A stretch of 64,000 bases of DNA from Blautia sp. Marseille-P3087 (GCF_900120195.1 NZ_LT635539.1:440830-504829); one strand, 5' to 3'. Shown: positions 55,657 to 64,000, counted from the stretch's first letter. Notes: generated from the sequence alone by a model not told the origin. Numbers and translations: made by a program.

Positions 55657-56445
55657 TTATTCTGACAGCAGGATTCTGTCATTATCAAGAGCCTTTCCGG
55701 CTCCGCTTCTGAACTTCTTAAGAAGTCCCTCAACTGTCATGTTCTTTTTCTCTTCGCCACCGATATCCAGAACTATCTTACCGGAATCCATCATTAAAAT
55801 TCTGTTTCCAAGATCAATTGCGGACTGCATATTGTGTGTGATCATCAGACAGGTAAGCTGATGTTCTTCTACTATACGTCTGGTCAGAGACAGGACTTTC
55901 TCTGCCGTTCCCGGATCAAGTGCTGCAGTATGCTCATCCAGAAGAAGCAGTTTCGGCGGATTCATTGTTGCCATAAGAAGTGTCAGCGCCTGTCGCTGAC
56001 CACCGGAAAGAAGTCCGACCGGATGACTCATGCGTTCTTCCAGTCCGATATCCAGTTTCTTTAATTCTTCACAGAAACGCTCTTTTTCCTGTTTGGTCGT
56101 ATGGGAAAGCCAGCCACCTCTGCCGGCTGCAAGCGCAAGATTTTCTTCAATCGTCATTCCCGGAGCAGTCCCCCTCATCGGATCCTGATACAGGCGTCCG
56201 ATACTTTTGGCACGTACATGCTGTGGAGTAAATGTAATATCTTCTCCATCCAGAATAATCGAGCCGGAATCTGTAAGGAAATCCCCGCAGACCGCATTAA
56301 AAAATGTAGATTTACCGGCACCGTTAGAACCGATGATCGTGGCAAAATCACCTTTTTTTAATTCAAGCGAAAAATCTTCCAGAGCCTTTTTTTCATTTAC
56401 AGTGCCCGGATTAAATGTTTTTGAAATATGGCTGATTTTTAACAT
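55657..56445 (-). CDS. trpZ: ABC transporter ATPase, tryptophan uptake (TrpZ-like)
   Basis: A 262-residue ABC ATPase: Walker A GSNGAGKSTF, Q loop near YQDPMRG, signature LSGGQRQALTLLMAT, Walker B LLLDEHTAALDP (Glu then His in place of the usual Pro-Thr), H loop MITHNMQ. It energises uptake by the permease encoded 3 bases upstream. The whole operon is behind a T-box with a Trp specifier, which gives the substrate. The symbol follows the TrpXYZ nomenclature and is by inference. Confidence 0.88.
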   Translation of the reverse strand: MLKISHISKTFNPGTVNEKKALEDFSLELKKGDFATIIGSNGAGKSTFFNAVCGDFLTDSGSIILDGEDITFTPQHVRAKSIGRLYQDPMRGTAPGMTIEENLALAAGRGGWLSHTTKQEKERFCEELKKLDIGLEERMSHPVGLLSGGQRQALTLLMATMNPPKLLLLDEHTAALDPGTAEKVLSLTRRIVEEHQLTCLMITHNMQSAIDLGNRILMMDSGKIVLDIGGEEKKNMTVEGLLKKFRSGAGKALDNDRILLSE

Positions 56446-56448
56446 GGA

Positions 56449-57375
56449 TCATCTGCCTCCTTTTTGGTGTGTCATCCTGCGTCGGATCTGCGGCCACTGT
56501 TTTTTCAGATATGGACCGGAAATTGCAAGAACAACAATAACAGAAGATACAAGTTTCAGCATAAATGCCGGCATATTAAACCGGAGCGCGATCGTATATA
56601 CAAGGCGGAAAATAAAGGAACCAAGTACCATTCCCACTGCTCTTGCAAAGATGCCGCCATGTCCGAGAAGTGTACCTCCAATCAGAAGGGATGCCAGTGC
56701 GATGGTGACCATACCCTGTCCGATATTGATATCTACGGATTTCTGCGACTGAGACAGAAGGCATCCGGAAAGTGCGGTAAAAGCATTTGCAACGCACAGA
56801 CCGATGACTGTTGTAAATACCGGGTTGATGGAAGAAGATTTTACCATATCAGAGTTATTTCCTGTTGCTCTGATCGCAAGACCGAGTCTTGTTTTCAGAA
56901 AAAATACAAGAAATATAATTACGAGAATCACCGCGATTGCTGCAATGATGATATCTTCTCTGCCTTTTAACGGAGTTCCGGCAAGTGCATCCTTCATCAT
57001 ACTGAACACCGTTGTTGTACGGTTCATATTGATCAGGGACGAGCCGCCCATGACCGCAATATTTACAGAATATAAAGCTGTATTTACGATAATTCCGGCA
57101 AGCAGACTGTCCACACCGAGTTTTGTCTGCAGAATCGCAGTTACAAAACCGGAAAGAACTCCAGCAGCCATTGCTGCCACAATAGACAGAAACGGATGCC
57201 CGCTAACAGCTACTACCGCTCCCACAGCGGCACCAAAAGTAAAGCAGCCGTCTGTGGAAAGGTCACAGACATTCAACATAGAATAACTAAGAAACAGGGC
57301 AAGAACTGTCAGCGAACAGATCAGTCCAAGTTTCAGGGCAGTCTCTCCAAGAGAGAGCATTGTTGCAATTGTCAC
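56449..57375 (-). CDS. trpY: ABC transporter permease, tryptophan uptake (TrpY-like)
   Basis: A 308-residue permease of the branched-chain amino acid/BMP permease type with about eight to nine membrane helices (SLTVLALFLSYSMLNVCDLS, FLSIVAAMAAGVLSGFVTAI, IIAAIAVILVIIFLVFF, and others). The start is taken as GTG at 57375: GGAGG stands 7 bases before it, while the longer TTG reading starts inside that ribosome binding site. It is 24-40 bases after the substrate-binding gene in the same transcript. Confidence 0.85.
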   Translation of the reverse strand: MTIATMLSLGETALKLGLICSLTVLALFLSYSMLNVCDLSTDGCFTFGAAVGAVVAVSGHPFLSIVAAMAAGVLSGFVTAILQTKLGVDSLLAGIIVNTALYSVNIAVMGGSSLINMNRTTTVFSMMKDALAGTPLKGREDIIIAAIAVILVIIFLVFFLKTRLGLAIRATGNNSDMVKSSSINPVFTTVIGLCVANAFTALSGCLLSQSQKSVDINIGQGMVTIALASLLIGGTLLGHGGIFARAVGMVLGSFIFRLVYTIALRFNMPAFMLKLVSSVIVVLAISGPYLKKQWPQIRRRMTHQKGGR

Positions 57376-57414
57376 GGTAATTTCCTCCAATTGGTATTAT
57401 TGGTTATAACAACC

Positions 57415-58440
57415 TTATTTTGTTTCTACATCATCAAAGCTTTCTGCAGTAGTAATTTCATTTACCTGTGTGCAAAGCGGCTCAAATGCTGTCTTGACAG
57501 TATCAAAATCAAGACCAAGCGCTTCACATGTTTCTGTGTTGACAGTTGCAGTGCCATTGTCAAATGTTTCAACAGCTGTTTCAGATGGTTTTGCTCCATC
57601 TACAAGGATGTCAGCGATCATATCAGCTGTTTTCTGTCCGAGATTTGCATAGTCAACGCCATATCCTACAAATGCACCGTTCAGTGCGAAAGAATCAGCT
57701 CCTGTGTAGTGAGGGATGCCTGCTTCAATGAATTTTTCATAGATAGAAAGCTCTGCTGTCATAATGGTATTATCTGTTGGTGTGAAAACTGCATCCACGC
57801 CATCGGCGATGAGTGCTTCTGCTGCAAGCTGAACTTCATCTGTTGTTGTTCCGGTACGCTCTACGTATTCGATACCTTCTTCATCAAGATAATCCTTTGC
57901 TTCCTGAATCGCTGTTGTGGAAGAATCCTGTCCGACATCATAAAGAAGTCCGACTTTCTTTACATCCGGGTTCTGTGCCTGGATCAGTTTCATAATCGAA
58001 GAAGTATCCAGATAATCACTTGTTCCGGTAATGTTTGCTCCCGGTGCTTCCAGAGAATCTACCAGGCCGGAACCAACCGGATCGGAAACAGCGGAAAATA
58101 CGACCGGTGTATCTGTTCCTTCTGTTGCAGACTGCATACGCATTGCTACCGGTGTAGCTACACCAACCATCAGGTCTACATTGTCAGCCTGGAAGTCGGA
58201 AATGATCTGTTCCATAACACTGGCATCTGCATTGCAGTTATCATAAGATACATCAAAAGTAATACCTTTTTCTTCTCCGATCTCTTCCAGACGGGACTGA
58301 ATATTGTCTACGATCTGATTCAGGGAAGCATCATCTACATAATTGCAGATGCCTACTTTAAAATCATCTGCCATTACCGGGGAAGCCATCATCATACTGG
58401 TTGCTACTGCTGCTGCGATTACTAACATTCTTTTTTTCAT
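57415..58440 (-). CDS. trpX: ABC transporter substrate-binding protein, tryptophan (TrpX-like)
   Basis: A 341-residue ABC_sub_bind (PF04392-type) protein. A Sec signal peptide (MKKRMLVIAAAVATSMMMAS, cut probably after PVMA at 24) precedes the two-lobed binding fold (VGICNYVDDASLNQIVDNIQ, VATPVAMRMQSATEG, VFSAVSDPVGSGLVDS, VKKVGLLYDVGQDSS). The signal lacks a lipobox Cys, unusual for a Gram-positive binding protein, so how it stays at the membrane is unclear. Other members of the family bind aromatic amino acids or unknown ligands. The tryptophan call rests on the T-box. Confidence 0.85.
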   Translation of the reverse strand: MKKRMLVIAAAVATSMMMASPVMADDFKVGICNYVDDASLNQIVDNIQSRLEEIGEEKGITFDVSYDNCNADASVMEQIISDFQADNVDLMVGVATPVAMRMQSATEGTDTPVVFSAVSDPVGSGLVDSLEAPGANITGTSDYLDTSSIMKLIQAQNPDVKKVGLLYDVGQDSSTTAIQEAKDYLDEEGIEYVERTGTTTDEVQLAAEALIADGVDAVFTPTDNTIMTAELSIYEKFIEAGIPHYTGADSFALNGAFVGYGVDYANLGQKTADMIADILVDGAKPSETAVETFDNGTATVNTETCEALGLDFDTVKTAFEPLCTQVNEITTAESFDDVETK

Positions 58441-58481
58441 AGTCTTTTTCCTCTCTCTTTCTACATTTTATGTGCCATGAG

Positions 58482-58745
58482 AAAAAAAGAACCGTCCCAA
58501 GCTATGCTTGAGACGGTAATAATTTCTTATTATCGCGGTACCACTCAAATTGACGTATCGTCCACTTTCTCATGTACAAACATACACTCCTGATTGATAA
58601 CGGGTTCGGTTCCCGTCAGCGCCTACTCTTATGATCATCATTTCGGGCTGCCCTCGAAAGGCCATTCAATAATCTGCCTCATACAGGATTCCACCACTAC
58701 CTGCTCTCTGAAATGATTCAGGATTATTTACTCTTCTTTCTCATC
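58482..58745 (-). ncRNA. T-box leader of the tryptophan transporter operon (specifier UGG)
   Basis: Read on the minus strand. Stem I has the base GAAAG / CTTTC and the upper stem AATAATC / GATTATT. Between them is the specifier loop with AGUA on one side (loop E) and GAA-UGG-C on the other; UGG at 58664-58662 is the tryptophan codon. The AG bulge region CAGAGAGCAGGTAG and Stem III with CCCGTTATC follow. The T-box sequence TTTGAGTGGTACCGCG is at 58534-58549, and the terminator (ACCGTC...GACGGT plus seven T) ends at 58482. Uncharged tRNA-Trp should favour the antiterminator. Confidence 0.93.
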
Positions 58746-58761
58746 GGTTTTGCTGTTTTCT

Positions 58762-58790
58762 ACTTTACCACAGGAAATTGTGAATGTCAA
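58762..58790 (-). promoter_or_regulatory. Promoter of the T-box leader, overlapping the upstream stop codon
   Basis: Minus strand TTGACA (58790-58785), 17-base spacer, TAAAGT (58767-58762). The TGA stop of the upstream regulator gene lies inside the -35. Confidence 0.75.
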
Positions 58791-59668
58791 TCATTTTTTA
58801 TAAAACTGAACAAAGGTTTTTTCAGACTGAGTGCCAGTGACAGAGGATCCACATGACCATTGACTGCAAGTATTGCCGGATCGTATTTCCAGAGCTGAAT
58901 TTCCGACTGTGTTTCTGCATTCAAAAGTTCGTGGCCGCCTGTATAATGAAAGTCCTTTTTATTTACTGCATAGGATGGATAACCTTTTCCTTCTTCTGTG
59001 TCTGCTATTATGCCGCCTTTTATAACATCTTTATCAAGATAAATTATGTCTGCCAGCGGTGAAATCAGATACGGTTCCAGTTTATATAAAATCTCATCCG
59101 GTGAACTCTTTCCCTTCAGATATTTCTGTACACCGGTCTTTCCTGTTTCAAAACACCCGGTCTTTTCAAGCTGGCGAAAAGCACGTGTTATCGTCATTGC
59201 AGAACACCCCAGCGCTTTTACTGCACCATGCATATAGATACAGTTTTCTTTAGCATAGTACCAGTAGAAGAGCAGTAGTTGTGTGGACGGCTGTAACGTT
59301 TCCGTACTTTGTATTTCCATTCGATACTTTTCTTCAAGACAGGTACCCATAAACGGAAGATAAATCTGACTGTCCGGCACTATAAATGAAATATGTGCTT
59401 TTATGAATGCAGTCCTTCTGTATGCGTCTATCATATCCATAATGAAAACTACAGGCAGTGCTTCTTCCATTTGGATACGACGAAGTTGCTTCTTCAAAGA
59501 GCCAATCTGACTTAGTTTATCTTTGGGCCATAGGAAAATACATTTCATTTTATCAAGTTCCACAAGCCGCATTTCATATCGTTCGGTAATGTAATATGGT
59601 AACTCCAATTCACCTTTCCAACGATGATATTTCACTGACACACCAAGCATTTTCTCCAGATATTCCAT
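58787..59668 (-). CDS. Winged-helix regulator with AbiEi-like architecture
   Basis: A 293-residue protein. The N-terminal ~120 residues (LPYYITERYEMRLVELD, HISFIVPDSQIYLPFMGTCLEEK) match a family usually annotated MarR-like or AbiEi-like. A helix-turn-helix follows (MHGAVKALGCSAMTITRAFRQLEKTG, about 143-168), and then a short C-terminal domain (YLISPLADIIYLDKDVIKGGIIADT). AbiEi proteins are antitoxin/repressors of type IV toxin-antitoxin systems, but no toxin gene of the AbiEii nucleotidyltransferase type is adjacent, so this is probably a stand-alone regulator. Its stop is in the promoter of the tryptophan transporter leader. An AT-rich palindrome precedes its start. Confidence 0.65.
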   Translation of the reverse strand: MEYLEKMLGVSVKYHRWKGELELPYYITERYEMRLVELDKMKCIFLWPKDKLSQIGSLKKQLRRIQMEEALPVVFIMDMIDAYRRTAFIKAHISFIVPDSQIYLPFMGTCLEEKYRMEIQSTETLQPSTQLLLFYWYYAKENCIYMHGAVKALGCSAMTITRAFRQLEKTGCFETGKTGVQKYLKGKSSPDEILYKLEPYLISPLADIIYLDKDVIKGGIIADTEEGKGYPSYAVNKKDFHYTGGHELLNAETQSEIQLWKYDPAILAVNGHVDPLSLALSLKKPLFSFIKND

Positions 59669-59710
59669 TCTGTTATTCTCCCATATATATTTATAACTTA
59701 AAAATCATAT

Positions 59711-59731
59711 TATAACATATATAATGTTATA
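59711..59731. promoter_or_regulatory. Palindrome upstream of the AbiEi-like gene
   Basis: TATAACAT-N5-ATGTTATA, 43 bases before the start codon. On the minus strand it lies over and between a possible -35 (TTATGA) and -10 (TATAAT), which fits an autoregulatory operator. The AT-rich context leaves room for chance. Confidence 0.4.
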
Positions 59732-59775
59732 TCATAATTATTATGTTAAATAAAGGATTTTCAATAATTTTGCAC

Positions 59776-59834
59776 AAAAAATCCCCTGACAGAGGATTCT
59801 CCGGGATTTCCGGAAATATCTCCTTCAGGGGATT
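59776..59834 (-). terminator. Terminator of the polA...DUF711 run
   Basis: Minus strand AATCCCCTGA / TCAGGGGATT with an inner GGAGATATTTCCGG / CCGGAAATCCCGGAG-like pairing, then six T. It lies 50 bases past the DUF711 stop. Confidence 0.9.
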
Positions 59835-59883
59835 CGTTATTATAACATCGTCCAGTAAAAATCAGACATTTTCTTGTTTCGCA

Positions 59884-61248
59884 TCAGTTCTTGAAGCTGT
59901 GGATCGGTGCCGGGATGCGTCCACCGCGCTCTACAAACGCATCACAGGAGAACTTGTTAACCGGCATGATCGGAGCATATCCGAGAAGTCCGCCAAACTC
60001 TACTGTCTCTCCTACTCCTTTACCGATAACAGGGATTACACGTACTGCTGTTGTCTTCTGATTGATCATACCAATCGCAGATTCATCAGCAATGATACCC
60101 GCAATTGTAGATGCCTTTGTATCACCCGGAATTGCAATCATATCAAGACCTACAGAGCAGACACAGGTCATTGCTTCGAGTTTTTCTAGTGTCAGTGCAC
60201 CTAGATTTACAGAATCAATCATTCCCTGATCCTCGCTGACCGGAATAAATGCACCGCTCAGACCGCCTACTGCCTGTGCTGCCATAACACCGCCTTTTTT
60301 GACCTGGTCATTCAAGAGTGCAAGTGCTGCGGTCGTTCCAGGTGCTCCTACTCTCTCAAGACCAATCTCTTCGAGAATTTCTGCCACACTGTCGCCAATT
60401 GCCGGTGTCGGTGCAAGAGAAAGGTCCACAATTCCGAACGGTACATTCAAACGCCTTGATGCTTCCTGTGCAACAAGCTGTCCCACGCGCGTTACTTTAA
60501 ATGCTGTACGCTTGATCATTTCACATAAGGTCTGGAAATCAGCACCGCGAACAGATTCCAGTGCTGTTTTGACTACGCCAGGGCCGCTGACACCGACATT
60601 AATAATACAGTCTGCTTCTGTCACACCATGGAAAGCACCTGCCATAAACGGGTTATCATCCGGTGCATTACAGAATACTACAAGCTTCGCACAACCAAGA
60701 GAATCCTGCTCTTTGGATGCTTCTGCAGTTTCAAGAACAATCTCACCCATTAGTTTTACCGCATCCATATTGATACCAGTCTTTGTGGAACCTACATTAA
60801 CGGAGCTGCATACACGTTCTGTCACTGCAAGTGCCTGTGGAATAGAACGAATCAAGAGTTCTTCTGCCGGTGTCATACCCTTACATACCAGAGCAGAATA
60901 TCCACCGATAAAGTTTACGCCGATTGTTTTTGCTGCACGATCCAGCGTCTTAGCTATAGATACAAAATCTTCTGTCGTATGGCATGCCACACCGCCGATT
61001 AAAGCGATCGGTGTCACGGAAACACGTTTATTCACAACAGGAATACCAAATTCTGCTGCAATCTTGTCTCCTGTAGCAACCAGATCTTTTGCTTTGGTTG
61101 TGATTTTGTTGTATATCTTTTCATTCATGATATCGAGATCACTGTCAATACAATCCAGAAGGCTGATTCCCATTGTGATAGTACGCACATCCAGATTTTC
61201 CTGCTCGATCATCTTATTTGTCTCATTAACCTCAAAAATATTGATCAT
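59884..61248 (-). CDS. PFL-family protein (DUF711/UPF0210)
   Basis: A 454-residue DUF711 protein. Conserved stretches: [108 protein letters not shown] and [12 protein letters not shown]-like [11 protein letters not shown]. Structures of the family resemble pyruvate formate-lyase barrels, but the glycyl-radical site is absent and no reaction is established. The ACT-domain gene next to it is its conserved partner. AAAAGGAGAG precedes the start. Confidence 0.9.
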   Translation of the reverse strand: MINIFEVNETNKMIEQENLDVRTITMGISLLDCIDSDLDIMNEKIYNKITTKAKDLVATGDKIAAEFGIPVVNKRVSVTPIALIGGVACHTTEDFVSIAKTLDRAAKTIGVNFIGGYSALVCKGMTPAEELLIRSIPQALAVTERVCSSVNVGSTKTGINMDAVKLMGEIVLETAEASKEQDSLGCAKLVVFCNAPDDNPFMAGAFHGVTEADCIINVGVSGPGVVKTALESVRGADFQTLCEMIKRTAFKVTRVGQLVAQEASRRLNVPFGIVDLSLAPTPAIGDSVAEILEEIGLERVGAPGTTAALALLNDQVKKGGVMAAQAVGGLSGAFIPVSEDQGMIDSVNLGALTLEKLEAMTCVCSVGLDMIAIPGDTKASTIAGIIADESAIGMINQKTTAVRVIPVIGKGVGETVEFGGLLGYAPIMPVNKFSCDAFVERGGRIPAPIHSFKN

Positions 61249-61276
61249 GTCAACTCTCCTTTTCTGTATGATACGA

Positions 61277-61549
61277 TTAAATACGATGCATTACATTAAA
61301 GATATCTTCGTGCTGACAGCGGATCACTACGCCGATCTTATCGCCGATTTCAGAAAGTTCCTTTGAAAGAGCAGCTGCGTCTTTTTCTGATTTGCTGGTA
61401 TCTGCAACCATCATCATGTTAAAATATCCCTGTACGATAGTCTGAGAAATATCCAGAATATTTACATTGTTGTCTGCAAGATACGTACATACCTTTGCGA
61501 TGATGCCTACTGTGTCATTTCCTACTACTGTAATTATTGTTTTTTTCAT
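61277..61549 (-). CDS. ACT-domain protein (UPF0237)
   Basis: A 90-residue single ACT-type domain: [43 protein letters not shown]0237 members are almost always encoded beside DUF711 proteins, so it is probably the ligand-sensing subunit of that pair. The start at 61549 follows GAAAGGATAAAAGTC; upstream frame overlaps walJ. The gap to the DUF711 gene is 28 bases. Confidence 0.92.
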   Translation of the reverse strand: MKKTIITVVGNDTVGIIAKVCTYLADNNVNILDISQTIVQGYFNMMMVADTSKSEKDAAALSKELSEIGDKIGVVIRCQHEDIFNVMHRI

Positions 61550-61566
61550 GACTTTTATCCTTTCTT

Positions 61567-62364
61567 TTATACGGTAACTACATCGGAAATCAAATCCCGT
61601 TTCGCTACCTGAATTCTGAAATCTTTTGATTTGTAAGGGTTGTCTCCCAGTGTTACCTCTGAACAAACAGTCTCGTACGCAAGCTCTTCATAATTATTTT
61701 CTCTGCTTAGATGCCCCAGAAAAATTGATTTCATGTTGTCATGAAGCAATCTGCATAACAGTCTGCCTGCGTTTTCATTGGAAAGATGTCCCCGTTCTCC
61801 GAGGATACGTTGTTTCAGATAATATGGATATCTGCCTACCTGCAGCATCCGGATATCATGATTTGCTTCCAGAAGAAGAGCATCCAGATTCTGAAGGTTT
61901 TCAATGATATAATCGTTATATTTTCCAAGGTCGGTCGCAATTCCCACAGAATGCCCTTCACATTCCAGTCTATAACCGACCGGCTGTGCTGCATCATGCG
62001 GAATAGAAAAAGGTTTTACCGTAAGATCTCCGATTTCAAACGATTCATCCTCTTTTATTTCATGAAAAATCTCGTCCGGAATCTTGCCAAGTGCATTGGT
62101 ACGGGCCATTGCGTCCACAGTGCCTCCTGTCGTATAGATCGGAATTCCGTATTTTCTTGATATAACCCCCAGCCCTTTGATATGATCGGAATGTTCATGC
62201 GTGATCAGAATTCCGTCCAGATCACGTCCGGTAAGATCAAGACTGTTTAAACCGGCCTCCATCTTTTTGCCACTGATCCCGGTATCGACAAGTACATGCG
62301 TATTCTCTGAACCTACGTAAATACAGTTTCCGCTGCTTCCGCTCGCAATACTGCAAAATCTCAT
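61567..62364 (-). CDS. MBL-fold metallohydrolase, WalJ/YycJ-like
   Basis: A 265-residue metallo-beta-lactamase-fold protein: ASGSSGNCIYVGSENTHVLVDTGISGKKMEAGL at the start, metal motif THEHSDHIKGL, then NDYIIENLQNLDALLLEANHD and GHLSRENNYEELA. In organisms with WalRK the homologue follows the kinase genes and influences cell wall and DNA repair; here it instead follows coaE. Its ATG overlaps the coaE stop as ATGA, a sign of translational coupling. Confidence 0.88.
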   Translation of the reverse strand: MRFCSIASGSSGNCIYVGSENTHVLVDTGISGKKMEAGLNSLDLTGRDLDGILITHEHSDHIKGLGVISRKYGIPIYTTGGTVDAMARTNALGKIPDEIFHEIKEDESFEIGDLTVKPFSIPHDAAQPVGYRLECEGHSVGIATDLGKYNDYIIENLQNLDALLLEANHDIRMLQVGRYPYYLKQRILGERGHLSNENAGRLLCRLLHDNMKSIFLGHLSRENNYEELAYETVCSEVTLGDNPYKSKDFRIQVAKRDLISDVVTV

Positions 62365-62951
62365 AATTTCTTAATCCCTTCTTCTATCTGGTGCCATGTT
62401 TCCTCTGGCAGACCGTTATTTGTAATCACATAATCCGTATTCTGCCGGAAAAACGCCTCGGAAGCCTGTCTCTTTATGATGCTCAGAGCTTTTTCTCTTG
62501 TGTAACCTCTGCTGCTCATAAGACGTTCTATACGTATCTCCTGATCCGTATGTACATACCAGACCTGATCACAGAAAGCATCATACTTTTCTTCCAGAAG
62601 AAGCGCTGCCTCTACTACGACCAGAGAACAGCCGGCTTCCCTTTGCTGTTCAATCTGGTTCAATATAAATTGGCGAACAGCCGGATGAATAATCGCATCC
62701 AGACTCTGACGCATTACCTCACTGCCAAATACTACATCGGAAACCATCTTCCGGTCAATGGTTTTGTCATTTTTTATGACTCGTTTTCCAAATAATGCAA
62801 CCACACTGTCATAACAGATCCCATCAGGCTCCATAACAAGATGTCCGACCAGATCCGCCTGAATCACATATGCATGATATTTTTCTTTCAGAAAATCAAG
62901 CACTGTGCTTTTGCCGGCGCCGACACCGCCTGTAATTCCCAGAATTTTCAT
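62361..62951 (-). CDS. coaE: Dephospho-CoA kinase
   Basis: A 196-residue CoaE for the last step of coenzyme A synthesis: P-loop GITGGVGAGKST (5-16), then VIQADLVGHLVMEPD, IIHPAVRQFI, LVVVEAALLLEE and RIERLMSSRGYTREKAL. The start at 62951 is 1 base after the polA stop; a longer reading would begin inside polA. The gene ends with a 4-base overlap with the walJ-like gene. polA-coaE is a common Firmicute order. Confidence 0.95.
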   Translation of the reverse strand: MKILGITGGVGAGKSTVLDFLKEKYHAYVIQADLVGHLVMEPDGICYDSVVALFGKRVIKNDKTIDRKMVSDVVFGSEVMRQSLDAIIHPAVRQFILNQIEQQREAGCSLVVVEAALLLEEKYDAFCDQVWYVHTDQEIRIERLMSSRGYTREKALSIIKRQASEAFFRQNTDYVITNNGLPEETWHQIEEGIKKL

Positions 62952-62952
62952 C

Positions 62953-64000
62953 TTATTTTGCCTCGTACCAGTTGCTGCCTTCATGCATGTCTACTTCAAG
63001 TTCTACAGAAAGATTTGCCGCACCTTTCATTTCTTCTTCCAGAATTCGGGACACAATCTCCAGCTCGTCTTTCTTTGTCTCGATCAGCAGTTCGTCATGC
63101 ACCTGAAGCACCAGCCGCGATTTCAGCCCTTCCTGCCTGATTCTCTTATAGACTCGGTTCATCGCAATTTTAATAATATCCGCTGCAGTTCCCTGTATCG
63201 GAGAATTCATAGCTACACGTTCACCGAAAGAACGCTGCATAAAATTGCCGGACTTCAGTTCCGGTATCGGACGTCTCCGTCCGAACATGGTCGTCACATA
63301 TCCTTTTTCTTTTCCTTCGGCAACAAGACCATCCAGAAAACTTTTTATTTTCGGATATGTTTCAAAATACTTTTCAATATACTCTGCTGCTTCTTTTCGG
63401 GTAATGCTTAAGTCCTGGCTGAGTCCGAAAGAGCTGATTCCATACACAATTCCGAAGTTTACCGCTTTTGCATTCCGTCGCTGAAGAGACGTTACTTCTT
63501 CAAACGGAACATGAAATACCTGCGACGCAGTCAGACGGTGAATGTCCTGCGCCTCCCTGTATGCCTGAATCAGAGTCTCATCTCCGGACATATGTGCAAG
63601 TACCCGGAGTTCGATCTGTGAGTAATCGGCATCCAGAAATACGTATCCGTCCTCCGGTACAAAAACTTTACGGATCAGACGACCGAGTTCCATACGTACC
63701 GGAATGTTCTGAAGGTTCGGTTCCGTACTGCTAATTCGTCCGGTGGCTGTAATCGTCTGATTAAATGTGGAATGGATTCTTCCATCCGGCTCAATGACTG
63801 CCGCAAGACCATCTGCATAAGTAGATTTCAGTTTTGCAAGCTGTCGATATTCCAGAATATCTTTGACGATCGGATGCTCTGGTGCCAGTTTCTCAAGGAT
63901 ATCGGCTGCTGTGGAATAACCGCTCTTTGTTTTTCTGCCTCCGGGAAGTCCCATTTTTTCAAAAAGTATCGTTCCGAGCTGCTTCGGAGAATTGATATTA
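62953..64000 (-). CDS. polA: DNA polymerase I, C-terminal part (partial at right edge)
   Basis: The frame stays open to the right edge, with NINSPKQLGTILFEKMGLPG upstream of the first internal Met, which fits Pol I, so the gene begins outside the window. Visible are the palm and fingers: motif A (FLDADYSQIELRVLAHMSGDETL), the O-helix motif B (RRNAKAVNFGIVYGISSFGLSQ), and motif C (QVHDELLIET). It fills gaps after Okazaki primer removal and in repair. The exonuclease domains are outside, so their state is unknown. Confidence 0.96.
   Translation of the reverse strand, partial: NINSPKQLGTILFEKMGLPGGRKTKSGYSTAADILEKLAPEHPIVKDILEYRQLAKLKSTYADGLAAVIEPDGRIHSTFNQTITATGRISSTEPNLQNIPVRMELGRLIRKVFVPEDGYVFLDADYSQIELRVLAHMSGDETLIQAYREAQDIHRLTASQVFHVPFEEVTSLQRRNAKAVNFGIVYGISSFGLSQDLSITRKEAAEYIEKYFETYPKIKSFLDGLVAEGKEKGYVTTMFGRRRPIPELKSGNFMQRSFGERVAMNSPIQGTAADIIKIAMNRVYKRIRQEGLKSRLVLQVHDELLIETKKDELEIVSRILEEEMKGAANLSVELEVDMHEGSNWYEAK

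Noticed and set aside
58600-58616. ACGGGTTCGGTTCCCGT resembling a tRNA T-arm
   Set aside because: No acceptor, D or anticodon arms fit around it. On the minus strand it is Stem III of the T-box leader.

Overview
The window is a low-GC Gram-positive chromosome segment that reads as a gut Lachnospiraceae (Clostridium cluster XIVa). Evidence: the plsX-rnc-smc-ftsY and ylxM-ffh-rpsP-khpA-rimM-trmD blocks, pta-ackA fermentation genes, pyrophosphate-type phosphofructokinase next to pyruvate phosphate dikinase, T-box control, sigma-A promoters of the TTGACA-17-TATAAT type, and Gram-positive ribosome binding sites. I cannot assign a genus. It is almost entirely core genome: no rRNA, tRNA, CRISPR array, insertion sequence or prophage gene was recognised. 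About 53 protein genes are supported, two of them cut by the window edges (a YitT-type protein at the left, polA at the right).

Layout. 1-7 kb: YitT end, the ribosome-quality-control factor RqcH, leuS and an EF-G-like GTPase. 7.1-11.5 kb: tyrA-aroA (aromatic amino acids), a D-lactate-type dehydrogenase and endonuclease IV. 11.6-19.3 kb: accessory genes (CapA-like, LysR plus DUF1275 pair, an unrecognised secreted protein, an aldehyde dehydrogenase, a MATE exporter). 19.3-24.7 kb: a histidine-kinase remnant, ppdK, pfp, then a 780-base intergenic region with two ~210-bp foldback elements. 24.7-31.5 kb: glyS, recO, era, an M16C protease and a small unknown. 31.6-46.4 kb: the long minus-strand translation/secretion/cell-division run queA-trmD-rimM-khpA-rpsP-ffh-ylxM, a phosphoesterase, a ParB-like/BMP fusion, ilvA, ftsY, smc, rnc, plsX. 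46.5-55.6 kb: ABC-F, MATE, rpmF, yceD, a ribokinase-type kinase, ackA-pta, with tmcAL diverging from pta. 55.6-59.7 kb: a tryptophan ABC transporter behind a T-box whose specifier reads UGG, and an AbiEi-like regulator. 59.9-64 kb: a DUF711 protein and its ACT partner, walJ-like, coaE and polA.

How the parts fit. The metabolic genes describe a fermenter that makes acetate (pta-ackA) and D-lactate, and that runs parts of glycolysis on pyrophosphate (pfp and ppdK, adjacent, each with its own promoter of the same CTTGACTATTT type). Tryptophan uptake is controlled by uncharged tRNA-Trp. The conserved blocks have been opened by insertions (kinase, MATE, ABC-F, ilvA, fusion protein), and two expected members are missing from their usual places (acpP between plsX and rnc, rplS after trmD).

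The most unusual object is the pair of long imperfect palindromes at 24046-24262 and 24462-24670. Their arms are ~95 nt and unrelated in sequence, but both close on the same 20-nt apical loop in opposite orientation. None of the protein-coding features explains them.
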